A stretch of DNA of 64,000 bases from an uncultured Alphaproteobacteria bacterium (GCA_944391395.1 CALXTI010000001.1:1-64000), one strand, 5' to 3'. Shown: positions 16,466 to 26,224, counted from the stretch's first letter. Translations and numbers: made by a program. Notes: a model not told the origin generated them from the letters alone.

Positions 16466-16542
16466 GTAGGAAGCATAGTTACAAAAAAGCCCAAAAAACA
16501 AACTATTTACTTATAAACAAACAGTGTATGTTACAAAATATT

Positions 16543-17091
16543 TTATATACAAAATCTATCTGTATTTTGACACAAAATTATCTTAGATTTTAAAACATAT
16601 TGCTGTCCTTCAATTTTTATAGGATAATTTTTATCATTAAATGCTCTCAATATTAGTTTCACTAAATAAGAAGAAAAACTCTGCATTTCTTTACAAAAAT
16701 GTCCGTTACTATTTGAAGTCAACTTATATTTATCTGGAGGTAATACTAAAAAAAATTTTGTATTATACGGTCGAAACAATTCTGTTTCATATTCATACAA
16801 ATATTGCATTGTTTCTTTTATTTTTCGCGAAATTTCTTCTATATTTAAACTTGATAATTTTCGATTTTTTATTTCCAATAAAATAATACCGTTGCGAATA
16901 CCTTCTCTGATACAATCAACTGACGACATTTGCTCTTGTTCAGGACTTCTTAAAACCCCTCTAACAACTTTATCAAAACAACAATACTGCAAATCAGTAA
17001 TAGCTGGATTCTGGCACTTGTCTTCGCAGCATTCACATATTTTTTTATTATAGGAGATTACTTTTTTTCCGCGAGGAGAGAGGATTAACAT
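16543..17091 (-). CDS. Cys-rich protein with ExK motif, partner of the ATPase
   Basis: 182 aa, family not recognised. The N-terminus is Cys-rich (ICECCEDKCQNP ... YCC), suggesting a zinc site. About residues 60-75 read SVDCIREGIRNG, followed by IILLEIKNRK, an E-x-K on a hydrophobic strand as in PD-(D/E)xK nucleases; a preceding Asp is available. It starts eight bases after the stop of the ATPase gene, so it is co-expressed and probably forms a two-component system. Nuclease activity is inferred from one motif only. Confidence 0.55.
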   Translation of the reverse strand: MLILSPRGKKVISYNKKICECCEDKCQNPAITDLQYCCFDKVVRGVLRSPEQEQMSSVDCIREGIRNGIILLEIKNRKLSSLNIEEISRKIKETMQYLYEYETELFRPYNTKFFLVLPPDKYKLTSNSNGHFCKEMQSFSSYLVKLILRAFNDKNYPIKIEGQQYVLKSKIILCQNTDRFCI

Positions 17092-17099
17092 ATTCCAAA

Positions 17100-18488
17100 T
17101 TAACCTTTACATTTACGATTTATTTCTGAATAAATATCATCCAAAACTTCTAGTGGTGAATATAAGCTCTGAAATATTCGGCTATCATTAAAAAAGCCAT
17201 CTTCATTTCTAACGTTTTCAATAATACTGTAATTTTTTCCATTTTTATCTTTTGATGCAAAATAAAAATTAACTTTTTTATCAAAAATTTCTTCTTTTTC
17301 AGAATAAGTACGCAAAGCCTGAATCATGTAAGGACTATGGCTGGTCAATAAAATATAGAAACCATTTTTTACCATTTTACATATAATTTCAGCATATTTG
17401 ATTTGCCACTCAGGATGCAAATGATTTTCTGGTTCATCTAAAATAATGAGACTATCTTTTGTTATGATTCCCGTTTTTAATAGAATATATAATATACCAA
17501 AAGATTTACAGCCACTCGCAATATTAGAAATTTCTAATTCTTTTGCTTTAGAGTTTACTTTGTACTTTAATCTTCCATCATTGGCACTGTACTTAAACTG
17601 TGCTGAATGAAATATTTTTTCAAATTCTTTCAATAAATCTTCATGATATGATTCTTTATTTAAGACTCTTGCTGCCAGTCTTTCTTTTTCGACAAGATCT
17701 GTTGAACTATCAATAATTTTGTTGTCTATTGGTCGAACCATCAAAGGAATGAATCTATTTTGATATTCGCCATAAACACTACGATTATTTTCCAATAAAA
17801 AAGGATTATCTATTAAGGTCGCATCAGAAAAAATCGGAAAGTCTGCATTAAAATAATTACAAACAATATTATCGCAATTTGAGCTCAACATCATAATATC
17901 AATACCATTATTTTCAAAAACAATGTCTGCCATATCATTCTGATAAGCTGAATTATTGATATTACCTTCAAAAACATCTTGGAATATTCTATTAGCAATT
18001 AACTGTATTTTTTCATTCATATTATTATTAGATGAGAGAAACTCGAGAGCTGAATTTGCTAAATTTTGGATATTTTCTTTATTTTTTAAATCATTCGAAT
18101 TATTTAAAATATCCTTTAGCATATTTTTTATTTGTCCATCGTCAAGTATATCCTCCATATTCACATAAAAATTTTTGATATATTTTAATAGTTTAGGATT
18201 GGAAGAGGATACTTCAGCTTCTTCAAATAAAGATGGACGACGAGGAGAAAGTGAACTAATAACATCTCTTAATTCTAGTCGCAAAGGACTCAAATATTCC
18301 TTATAAAGTTTCTCTCTCTGAATTCGGTCAAATAGAGCTGGATAATTTGCAATTGATTTCATCAATGCAAATAAAACTTTACCTACTGTAGATTTACCTG
18401 AGTCGTTCGGACCTGCAATCAAAGTAAGGCCTGATAACTCTATATCTGCCTCTTTAATTTTTCCTACATTTTTTAATTTTAATTTCAT
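17100..18488 (-). CDS. AAA/ABC-type ATPase (OLD-like), defence-associated
   Basis: 462 aa. The N-terminus MKLKLKNVGKIKEADIEL then GLTLIAGPNDSGKSTV (Walker A) is typical of SMC/ABC-like AAA ATPases. A long helical insertion follows, then the signature area around ISNIASGCKSFGIL, Walker B IILDEPENHLHPEW and the H-loop LLTSHSPYMIQAL. There is no C-terminal TOPRIM domain. Strong ribosome site (AAAGGAAAAAT). Related ATPases drive Septu, PARIS and retron-type systems, and this one is paired with a Cys-rich ExK protein rather than HNH or TOPRIM. Confidence 0.85.
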   Translation of the reverse strand: MKLKLKNVGKIKEADIELSGLTLIAGPNDSGKSTVGKVLFALMKSIANYPALFDRIQREKLYKEYLSPLRLELRDVISSLSPRRPSLFEEAEVSSSNPKLLKYIKNFYVNMEDILDDGQIKNMLKDILNNSNDLKNKENIQNLANSALEFLSSNNNMNEKIQLIANRIFQDVFEGNINNSAYQNDMADIVFENNGIDIMMLSSNCDNIVCNYFNADFPIFSDATLIDNPFLLENNRSVYGEYQNRFIPLMVRPIDNKIIDSSTDLVEKERLAARVLNKESYHEDLLKEFEKIFHSAQFKYSANDGRLKYKVNSKAKELEISNIASGCKSFGILYILLKTGIITKDSLIILDEPENHLHPEWQIKYAEIICKMVKNGFYILLTSHSPYMIQALRTYSEKEEIFDKKVNFYFASKDKNGKNYSIIENVRNEDGFFNDSRIFQSLYSPLEVLDDIYSEINRKCKG

Positions 18489-18563
18489 ATTTTTCCTTTA
18501 GCTCTTCACTCTTTATAAAGTACATTTATTTATAACAAACATAATTTAACATTAACTTAATTA

Positions 18564-19493
18564 TCAAGAATTTTCTAAACTTTGCTGGATTAATGGTTTA
18601 GCTTTTTCAAGTTCTTCCATATTTTTAATTGTAATTTCCAATTTTCCTGTACCAAAATGTCCAAGGTTACGAACATCACGAGTAAAACCTTTTTCCAGTT
18701 TTATGTTTTCTGCATCAATATTCACATAAACAATTATTTTGTTTAAGTTAAATTGTACCGATGCAAAATTTTTCAAGCGTCTGTATGCGATATAATGCAT
18801 TAATGTCTTTTTCTGCACATCATCCCCCAAAGACAATAGGTAATCATCCAAAGTGTTATAAAGAGACTTAATTTCAGGAGAAGCTGCATCGAGTTTTTCT
18901 AAAACTGTTTTCACTTTTTTATCAGAAATGTGTTCTTTCTTATCTTCTGGGATATTATGTATACTGTTTTTTGTAATTACGTCATTAGAACTGTTTACTA
19001 ATTCAAATAAAAGATGCTCGTTCTCATAAATCCGATAACGAATTAAATCAATATTTGCTGGCATTTGTTTTATTGCGAATTCATCATAACGACTAAAATC
19101 TTGGGCTATACATATCAAACGTGGTTGAGACCAATCTAATGCATCAGCAACTTGTTTCCCAAATTTTTCAAGGACTAACCACGCAAAATCTTTAGGATGT
19201 TTTACTAACCAATCCATATAAAATAAACCTTGATTAATAACAGTATCTTTCCCATCCTTTTTATATTCAATAATAACCGGACAATTATTTTCATCTAGCC
19301 CTAATGTATCAATACGTGCATTATGTCCATCATCAGCCTTAAAAGCGTGCTCAGTCTTAAGAAAACGAACATTCAATAACGTTTCACTATTTTCTTCAAC
19401 AAGCCTTTGAATATTGCGTTCTTTTGCAACGATTGAAGTATTTAGCTCAACAGCTTTTCCATTTTGAATATTAAACAATTTTAAATCAGACAT
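18564..19493 (-). CDS. PD-(D/E)xK nuclease-like protein with DUF5655 domain
   Basis: 309 aa. Residues about 55-80 contain ARIDTLGLDEN and PVIIEYKKD, a D...ExK catalytic pair as in NucS-like nucleases. The C-terminus (about 235-305) fits DUF5655: LKNFASVQFNLNKIIVYVN and a later NLGHFGTGKLEI. It starts three bases after the res gene stop with GGAG in place, so it belongs to the restriction operon. May add a second nuclease or a DNA-end sensor to the type III system. Confidence 0.75.
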   Translation of the reverse strand: MSDLKLFNIQNGKAVELNTSIVAKERNIQRLVEENSETLLNVRFLKTEHAFKADDGHNARIDTLGLDENNCPVIIEYKKDGKDTVINQGLFYMDWLVKHPKDFAWLVLEKFGKQVADALDWSQPRLICIAQDFSRYDEFAIKQMPANIDLIRYRIYENEHLLFELVNSSNDVITKNSIHNIPEDKKEHISDKKVKTVLEKLDAASPEIKSLYNTLDDYLLSLGDDVQKKTLMHYIAYRRLKNFASVQFNLNKIIVYVNIDAENIKLEKGFTRDVRNLGHFGTGKLEITIKNMEELEKAKPLIQQSLENS

Positions 19494-19496
19494 CGT

Positions 19497-22097
19497 TTAA
19501 TCTCCTATAATAGCGTTTAATTGTTCGTCAACATTCAGACCATCTTTCGTTTTTTGAACAATGGAAAATAAACCTTTACCATTAGATTTACTTTCCCAAA
19601 GTTTGCCAATATTATTTTTTTCTCTCGTATCTGCATTATCAACAATATGTTGTCCTTTATACTCAACAACTAAAATTCTACCATCATTTAGCATTGCAAC
19701 AAAATCAGGATAAAATTTATCAGTTGAAGTTGGCAACCAAAAAGAACTTCTGTGTCGTGCAACATTTCTTATCCAGAATTTAACATTTTTATTTCTATCT
19801 AGTGCTTGTGCACATTGAAATTCTTCTCCATTTTGCCCTCCATCAAACTGTGGTACACGGTTTGAACCAAGATAATGCTTTGTAAATTTATAACTTCCTC
19901 GGTAATACAACTCTCCATCATACATATTATCAAAAAACTCAAAGCCATTATCAAAATTTAATTCTATACGGGCTTCAGGACTTAAAAATGATAATTGAAA
20001 TGATTGGGTTCTAGCTTTAGCAAAAGCATCATGTATTTTGGCTTTCAGCTTATTTGCCAATGCATATTTTGCAATCATGAGCTCTGAAATGCTAATATTT
20101 CTATTTTTAACCAAATAATCGACTACTTTTGTTAGCCAAGAAATCATTATACCTTGTGAAAAATACGAGTTTCTTAATTGAGCATCTAACCACTTAACTA
20201 AATGAGCTTCCGTCCAATTAGAAGTATCAACAAAAGACATTGCTAATTGGTCTTCTCCTGCAATTGAATATCTCAAACAATTATTATCAAGGTCAATCAT
20301 AAAACCATTACCTTGTTTTGAAATTTTAAATTCTTCAGCTTCAAGTTTGTATGATGCATAATCTTCAAGATTCCAGTCAAAATCTTCAAAAACAACCTCC
20401 GCATCAGCAAACTCAAGTTGTCCTTGTACTTCAACCATCATACAAGGAACTTTAAATTTTTCTCCACTTTTAGCAGGACAAGGCTCATTAAGTGTTTGTT
20501 TGTAGTTTGCAAATTTAGTTTCTAACTCAAATACTTTTATGTCATCTAAATATGGTTTAATTTGTTCAATTTCTTCTTTACTGGTTTCTGCTGTAAAACA
20601 AAGACTTTGTGATCCATCACTCTCTTTTTGCAAAGTAATTGTTTTTGGTAATACCTTTTGCTCTATAACGATTTCTGGACTTAACACGATTTTGTTTTGA
20701 GATTTTACACCAAATAATCCAAAATCCGCTGGTTTTTGTTCCACAACAGACAAAGCTTCTTCATCTGAAAATCCTTTATTTTCAAGTTTTTTAACAATAC
20801 AGTCTGTTGCATCTCCAAATTTTGCTGACAAAACATAAGCGTAAGCCTTGTTTAAAGCCGAAATTTTACGACTTTTTGCATATGGCATACGCATAACTCG
20901 ACCTAATAACTGTTCAACCGCTGTATCACTATGTACATTTGCTAACGAACATAAAACATACGCAAAAGAACAATCCCAACCTTCTTTTAATGCTTGCACA
21001 GTAATAATATATCTAATAGGACAGTTTGCATCAAAAACATTTATCCCATCAAGTTCTTTTTGCTCACCTGTTGCAATCGCTATTTCATTTTCAGGAATGT
21101 TTTGCACTTCTACCAAATGTTTTTTCAACACCTCTACATTTACTTCACCATCTTTATCTTGTGCTTGAAACAACAAAATCGGTCGCACATAATCTTTTTC
21201 ATTTTCGGCATATTGTTCCAACTCAGCTCTTTTAGCAATAGCTTCTGTTACAGCGAATTCCCAATTGTTATGTTCCGTCAACACAATTGGAAGTTTTATC
21301 ATTTCTTCTTCTTTGAGTTCCGTTGCTCTAACATTGTATAAAGTATTATTTTTCAAACGTGGAGTTGCCGTAAATTCAATAATGGCCGAAGGATTAATAC
21401 GTCCTTGCATTTCTGCACTTAAATTCGTAACAGCATTGTGTGCTTCATCAATAATCATAATCGGTCTATGAAAATATAGCAAATTTGCAAAAGAAAACTT
21501 TAATTTTCCGTTTTCATCTTTTTCCATACCTTCTGTTGCAGTTATATGTGAAAAATGTGGTTCAAAGTTTTCGTTATGTTTATAAACATTATACTTTGAT
21601 GTATCTTTTTTACTAAAGGCTTGTATGGTAGATACAACAATACACAAATTTTGCTCAATATCACTTTCTCGTATATTAAACTTTTCATCAATATCAAAAA
21701 CTTTTACCTTAGAATTAAATTGCTCATCCAAAGCTTCTCTATATGGATGACGAGGATTTTTCAGAGCTTCTGAAGTTTGTTTTCTAATAGTATCAGACGG
21801 ACAAAACCACAAAACAAACGGAAAGTCTTTCTCCAACCAAGTTTCAGAAGCTATTTTAATTGAGTGAGCTGCTAAAATGGTCTTTCCGCCACCTGTTGGT
21901 ACTTTTAAACATATTCTGGGAGTATTCGGTATGCTATCCCAAACAATATAATCCGATGCAAGTTTAGACAATCTATTTTTAATTTCTGGTTCGGACGTAA
22001 TACGTTCAAATGCATTTTTTGCACCGCATATACGAGCTGTTTCAAAAAACTTTTGTAATACATTAAGGGTATTAATTTGATATTGTTTCAATTGCAT
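19497..22097 (-). CDS. res: type III restriction enzyme, Res subunit
   Basis: 866 aa. SF2 helicase with Walker A KVPTGGGKTILAAH (about residues 67-80), the DEAD-type box IIDEAHNAV, motif III EFTATPR and motif VI QLLGRVMRMPYA. The C-terminus bears the endonuclease domain FYPDFVAML ... ILVVEYKG, a D...ExK site. In type III systems Res translocates or slides between two sites and cuts when Mod leaves them unmethylated. It is separated from mod by three extra genes, which is not the usual adjacent order. Confidence 0.92.
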   Translation of the reverse strand: MQLKQYQINTLNVLQKFFETARICGAKNAFERITSEPEIKNRLSKLASDYIVWDSIPNTPRICLKVPTGGGKTILAAHSIKIASETWLEKDFPFVLWFCPSDTIRKQTSEALKNPRHPYREALDEQFNSKVKVFDIDEKFNIRESDIEQNLCIVVSTIQAFSKKDTSKYNVYKHNENFEPHFSHITATEGMEKDENGKLKFSFANLLYFHRPIMIIDEAHNAVTNLSAEMQGRINPSAIIEFTATPRLKNNTLYNVRATELKEEEMIKLPIVLTEHNNWEFAVTEAIAKRAELEQYAENEKDYVRPILLFQAQDKDGEVNVEVLKKHLVEVQNIPENEIAIATGEQKELDGINVFDANCPIRYIITVQALKEGWDCSFAYVLCSLANVHSDTAVEQLLGRVMRMPYAKSRKISALNKAYAYVLSAKFGDATDCIVKKLENKGFSDEEALSVVEQKPADFGLFGVKSQNKIVLSPEIVIEQKVLPKTITLQKESDGSQSLCFTAETSKEEIEQIKPYLDDIKVFELETKFANYKQTLNEPCPAKSGEKFKVPCMMVEVQGQLEFADAEVVFEDFDWNLEDYASYKLEAEEFKISKQGNGFMIDLDNNCLRYSIAGEDQLAMSFVDTSNWTEAHLVKWLDAQLRNSYFSQGIMISWLTKVVDYLVKNRNISISELMIAKYALANKLKAKIHDAFAKARTQSFQLSFLSPEARIELNFDNGFEFFDNMYDGELYYRGSYKFTKHYLGSNRVPQFDGGQNGEEFQCAQALDRNKNVKFWIRNVARHRSSFWLPTSTDKFYPDFVAMLNDGRILVVEYKGQHIVDNADTREKNNIGKLWESKSNGKGLFSIVQKTKDGLNVDEQLNAIIGD

Positions 22098-22099
22098 CG

Positions 22100-23353
22100 C
22101 TATTTATCCTTTTTATCGCAAAAACGCATAAATTTTTCTAATAAATCAATCATATCTTTAGGAATAACAATATTATCAGTGTCTTTTATTTCATGTCTTC
22201 CAAAAAATTCTTTTGCGAGTTCAAGTTTTAATTCTCTTGCTGTTTTGCTGCCTTCTGGAATATTTTGTTTTGCTTCTCTTTCTGATTCCACAAAATCAAT
22301 ATTTTTGAGATATGGATCAACATTAGCTATTTTAATTTCAAAATCTCTAAGCAAAATTTCTTGGTTTCTTCTCTTTCGCGCTTCAATAGCTGTATAGAAA
22401 GCTGGTAATAACAGAACCACTGCTATTGGTAAACGTGTTAAAACTGTCCACCAAGAAAACTCACCATCACTACACATTTCAACAATTAAAGCCGCCACCA
22501 TTACCGCTGAAGCAGCGCAAAACAACCAAAAAGAGACCCAAAATAAGTTGTTCGCCTTTTTATGCTCTTCATCTGCATATTTTTTATATTCACCACAAGA
22601 AACAACATCTCCAACTAAACCATATATTTTGTTTATTTCAGCTCTACGTGTTTCAAGTTCTGAAAGTATTTTTTGTGCTTGATTATCTAAAGCTATAGAT
22701 TTTTCATTAAATTTTGTTTGTATCTCTTCTTCAGAAGCTTTTATCTGTTCGGAATATTTTCTGCCAGCCTCATCCCAAGATTGTAGAATATCCCTTTGTG
22801 TAACACTAAATGCATTGCTCCTTGACTTTTCAGCATCTGTAAATTGTTTTTTAAAGCTGTCAGATAAATTAGTTAATTCCTGTTCTTTTGTATTAATTTG
22901 AGCTTTTAATTCATCTATTTGCTGTTTTAGAGTTAGCACTTCTTTTTCTAAACTCTTTTTTTCAGAATTAACTTGAGTAATGATATTTTCATTTTGTTGC
23001 TTATATGTATTAATTATCTGATTGAGAGATTGTTTTGTTTCTAATTTATTTGCTTCAGGTATGTACATAAGCTGAGAAATGATATTATCAATTTGCCCAG
23101 GAATATTATTAAAATATCCTGATGTTGGACTTGATATGTCACTATTTACATAATTTTGAATACTAGCTAAGTACGAATTGATATTATTTAAATACGAAGG
23201 ATTACATACCAACGCGCCAACACCATTCACTCTGTTCTCTAAAATCGGGATAATTGATTTGAGACGTTCATATATAGCCGTATTTTGGTCATTAAGTTGA
23301 ACTTTTTCTAGTGTTTCTTTTAATTTGGCTATTGGTGTAATTAAATCTATCAT
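22100..23353 (-). CDS. coiled-coil protein with two membrane helices
   Basis: 417 aa, family unknown. The N-terminal 120 residues are helical. A long coiled coil (about 120-240, Glu/Lys/Gln rich) is followed by two membrane helices (about 268-288 and 296-318: LFWVSFWLFCAASAV, then LPIAVVLLLPAFYTAIEA) and a cytoplasmic tail with DMIDLLEKFMRFCDKK. It sits two bases before res and 19 bases after the 116-aa gene, inside the mod-res operon. A membrane-anchored sensor or effector is plausible. Confidence 0.7.
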   Translation of the reverse strand: MIDLITPIAKLKETLEKVQLNDQNTAIYERLKSIIPILENRVNGVGALVCNPSYLNNINSYLASIQNYVNSDISSPTSGYFNNIPGQIDNIISQLMYIPEANKLETKQSLNQIINTYKQQNENIITQVNSEKKSLEKEVLTLKQQIDELKAQINTKEQELTNLSDSFKKQFTDAEKSRSNAFSVTQRDILQSWDEAGRKYSEQIKASEEEIQTKFNEKSIALDNQAQKILSELETRRAEINKIYGLVGDVVSCGEYKKYADEEHKKANNLFWVSFWLFCAASAVMVAALIVEMCSDGEFSWWTVLTRLPIAVVLLLPAFYTAIEARKRRNQEILLRDFEIKIANVDPYLKNIDFVESEREAKQNIPEGSKTARELKLELAKEFFGRHEIKDTDNIVIPKDMIDLLEKFMRFCDKKDK

Positions 23354-23372
23354 TTTTTTATCCTAAACTTAA

Positions 23373-23723
23373 TTAAATTGGTTTTAATAAATCCCCTATT
23401 TCTGCATTATCAAACGGCAAATCTTCTTCTGTTGTAACATAACCGCCAAACATAATGCCTCTATTGGTTTTTACCATTTTTTTATTTATAGACTCAATTG
23501 TGGCCACCTTTGGTTGCACATGAACAACTTTACCTTTACCTTTTGTTATTTCCAGCTTACCCAGTGACTCATCCGTATCTGGATCAAAAAGTTCCTCTGC
23601 TTCTTTATATACAAGAAATACTTGACCTAATTTAATTCCAGCATTTTCTCCTTTATTTACAACGATTTTATATTCATTAATTAGTTTAATTACTTTAATA
23701 GTATCACACGCTATTTCATTCAT
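23373..23723 (-). CDS. small hypothetical protein, 116 aa
   Basis: No signal peptide. The pattern INEYKIVVNKGENAGIKLGQVFLVYK is like a small beta-barrel (OB/FlgT-C-like turn), with GKLEITKGKGKVVHVQPKVA after it. Nothing catalytic. Its start overlaps the 3' end of the two-TM gene by 8 bp, so they are coupled. It probably acts with its membrane neighbours. The flagellar-type resemblance is a guess. Confidence 0.65.
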   Translation of the reverse strand: MNEIACDTIKVIKLINEYKIVVNKGENAGIKLGQVFLVYKEAEELFDPDTDESLGKLEITKGKGKVVHVQPKVATIESINKKMVKTNRGIMFGGYVTTEEDLPFDNAEIGDLLKPI

Positions 23724-24234
23724 TGTTTTCTCCTTTATTATGGCCAGCCATTAATCTATCAATCTCTTGATAAGGAATTGTTGGTTTTATTATGATATTT
23801 TTCTTATTCTTTATTAAGAAATTATCACTATAATGTTCTTCTATTTCAGAAATCACTACTTGCAAATTATTAGAATGAGAAATAACCGTTTCTATTCGTC
23901 CGTATCCAATATACCTCTCTATCTCATCTTTTATATACAATGAAACAGCAGCTTGATGGGAAAATAATTCAGAAGGTTCAAAAATATATCTTTTTTCCTT
24001 TACCATCATTAAATGTGGAAAATTGATTTCTTTGTTATTTGCATTCCAATATTCTATTTGCTTAGGTATTGTAACTATTACATATATACCTAACGGAATT
24101 ACACACGACATAAATACGGTTATAGAAACAGTATCTTCAGGAGAAAAAGCCCAAAATAAAATTCCTGTTATGATAACACTAATTAGTGCTATTATATACT
24201 GTGCTAAAAAATCCAATATTTTCCTTCCCATCAT
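23716..24234 (-). CDS. two-TM protein in the mod-res operon
   Basis: 172 aa. Two N-terminal helices (about 8-30 LAQYIIALISVIITGILFWAF, and 36-56) then a soluble domain with basic and acidic residues. It starts one base before the mod stop codon end (coupled) and overlaps the 116-aa gene. With the coiled-coil protein it makes a membrane set inside a restriction system. No family recognised. Confidence 0.7.
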   Translation of the reverse strand: MMGRKILDFLAQYIIALISVIITGILFWAFSPEDTVSITVFMSCVIPLGIYVIVTIPKQIEYWNANNKEINFPHLMMVKEKRYIFEPSELFSHQAAVSLYIKDEIERYIGYGRIETVISHSNNLQVVISEIEEHYSDNFLIKNKKNIIIKPTIPYQEIDRLMAGHNKGENNE

Positions 24235-25800
24235 CTACCTCGCTTTGATGTCATAAGGAGTTTGTTTGAATTCTATATTAAGAGCTTTAAGGCGAGGCAG
24301 GCTAATACGAGAACTTTCTCCATAAATAACCAACATATCATACGGTTTATGTTCCATATCACTCAAAATTACGTCTAAAGTTTTTGATGTGAGGACATTT
24401 CCACCATCAATTCTTTTATCTCTTAAAATGCCATTGTACAGCAATGCATAAGCCACATTATCTTTCATTCCTAAAAAAGTTGATTTCACGGCTGGCTTAT
24501 TAAATGGTGTTTTTGTTTCTGTAAACCAAATATGAGCCGACAAGTTTTCAAAACTTATCCTTTCGTTAATCTGTCCTTCTGAATTAAAAACTTCGTCTCC
24601 TAATTTATAAAAACGAAATCCACCACCACCTTGCCAATTAACAGATTTAGAAATGCCACCTTGTTCACCATCTATAACAGCTTTTAATCTTGGTACACAA
24701 TGTGTAATAGCATGATTTCCCATTTCTATGCCGATATATCTCCGTCCCATTTTATGTGCAACAGCAGCAGTCGTACCTGACCCAAGGAAGCTATCAAGTA
24801 TCAGATCGTTAGGATTGGTTGCAATTTCAATAATTTTGCTAATTAATTCTTCAGGTTTTGGTGTCGAAAACATATCGTTCGGGAATAGTTGTTTTATCTC
24901 TTCGTTTGCTTTTTTATTGCTTCCAAACTCTTCATGATTCCAAAATGTATTAATTACTTTCATTCCACCTTTTTCTGATAAAAATATTTTTTGCATCGGA
25001 ACTGCATTTCCATCTTTTCCCCACCAAATTCTATTATCTTTTATCATATTATCTATATTTTCTTTAGATAACCAACATCTTCCTTTTGATGGCAGATACC
25101 TTGCCCCATTTGGAGCTATTATCTCATATAATCCTGTTGATTGCCCTGTTTTTGCATACGCTTTTCCTCTTGCACCAGATAATAAACTTACTGTTAAAGG
25201 TGCTGTTCTCCATAATCCTCTAGGATCATTATCTGGATTTTTATAAACTTTTAAAGCTTCTTCAGTCATAGAAACTTTATTAAATAACAAGCTTTCTGAA
25301 TTCTTTGCATAAACTATAATATATTCATGGCTTTGAGATATATTGTGTACAGAATTTGCTTTTACTGAATGAAATTTTTGCCAAGCAATGGAGGTAATAA
25401 AATTATTTCTACCAAAAATTTCATCCATTAATACTTTTAAATAAGCTTGTTCATTATCATCTATTGATACAAAAATTACCCCATCCTCTGTTAAAAAATC
25501 TCTCAATATTTCTAGTCGAGGTGTCATTAAAGATAACCATGTTGAATGCTCTAAATTGTCATCATAATGTTCAAATGCTGAGCCTGTATTGTATGGTGGA
25601 TCAATATAGATACACTTTATCTGTCCTGCATAAAACGGCAATAAAGCCTTTAATGCTTCAAGATTATCACCTTGAACAACCATGTTTTCAGTATTTTTGT
25701 CTCCATAACCAAGCTCCGGAACTTCTTCCAACAGACGATATGGCGTATTACTTGCTACTTTTAAAGCTTCATCCCGACCTAACCATTCCAAAATAGGCAT
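24235..25800 (-). CDS. mod: type III restriction-modification methylase, Mod subunit
   Basis: 521 aa. N-terminal MPILEWLGRDEALKVA then NMVVQGDNLEALKALLP, motif IV IDPPYNTG (N6-adenine type), and the late motif I DSFLGSGTTAAVAHKMGRRYIGIE. The order motif IV before motif I marks a beta-class methyltransferase, as in type III Mod. The variable region between (about residues 150-320) would be the target-recognition domain. It is the first gene of the operon; I see no simple-sequence repeat that would suggest phase variation. ATG follows TTAGGAAAATAAG. Confidence 0.93.
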   Translation of the reverse strand: MPILEWLGRDEALKVASNTPYRLLEEVPELGYGDKNTENMVVQGDNLEALKALLPFYAGQIKCIYIDPPYNTGSAFEHYDDNLEHSTWLSLMTPRLEILRDFLTEDGVIFVSIDDNEQAYLKVLMDEIFGRNNFITSIAWQKFHSVKANSVHNISQSHEYIIVYAKNSESLLFNKVSMTEEALKVYKNPDNDPRGLWRTAPLTVSLLSGARGKAYAKTGQSTGLYEIIAPNGARYLPSKGRCWLSKENIDNMIKDNRIWWGKDGNAVPMQKIFLSEKGGMKVINTFWNHEEFGSNKKANEEIKQLFPNDMFSTPKPEELISKIIEIATNPNDLILDSFLGSGTTAAVAHKMGRRYIGIEMGNHAITHCVPRLKAVIDGEQGGISKSVNWQGGGGFRFYKLGDEVFNSEGQINERISFENLSAHIWFTETKTPFNKPAVKSTFLGMKDNVAYALLYNGILRDKRIDGGNVLTSKTLDVILSDMEHKPYDMLVIYGESSRISLPRLKALNIEFKQTPYDIKAR

Positions 25801-26224
25801 CTTATTTTCCTAAAATGTTAAAAATTTATCTGATTTTATCTACTTTAACTTGAAAAAGCAAGTATTTGATAGATTTATACTCCCTTATTTTCCTTCATTC
25901 CTAATGTCATCGCATTAATTTTGCGACGCGTTGTATATAAATTGCGATTTGCGCGTTTTCCTTGTCAGCCAATACGTATTCGGTTGTTTTATGATAATTC
26001 ATCGTCAAAAACCAATTCCCACACTCAAAACGCAGCAAAACGACATTTTTAGTTTTCACTTGACTCTTTATACTAAATATGCTTTAGTATGTCCGCTTTG
26101 GAGTTCCTAATGAACTCGTTCGTTGTATACCGAACTAATTACCTCGTCAGAGGAAATAGTTTGGTATTTTTTATTTAGACTGTTTCCTTTGATGAAAATG
26201 AAATAATTTCGGAAAGGAAATAAT
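25801..26224. promoter_or_regulatory. divergent control region between mod and the 230-aa gene
   Basis: About 420 bp without a credible gene. TTGACT at 26060-26065 could be a rightward -35. The perfect repeat ATACTAAA-TATGC-TTTAGTAT (26070-26090) overlaps where the -10 should be. A small GAGTTC/GAACTC hairpin (26101-26117) is followed by a long terminator hairpin. The part nearest mod (25801-26000) shows nothing I can name except presumptive mod promoter sequence. Confidence 0.5.
26128..26174 (+). terminator. attenuator-like terminator before the 230-aa gene
   Basis: Stem from TACCGAACTA (26128-26137) with TAGTTTGGTA (about 26157-26166), extended by CCTC/GAGG around loop GTCA, then a TTTTTTATTT tract. 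It lies in the apparent 5' leader of the gene at 26225. Confidence 0.65.
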
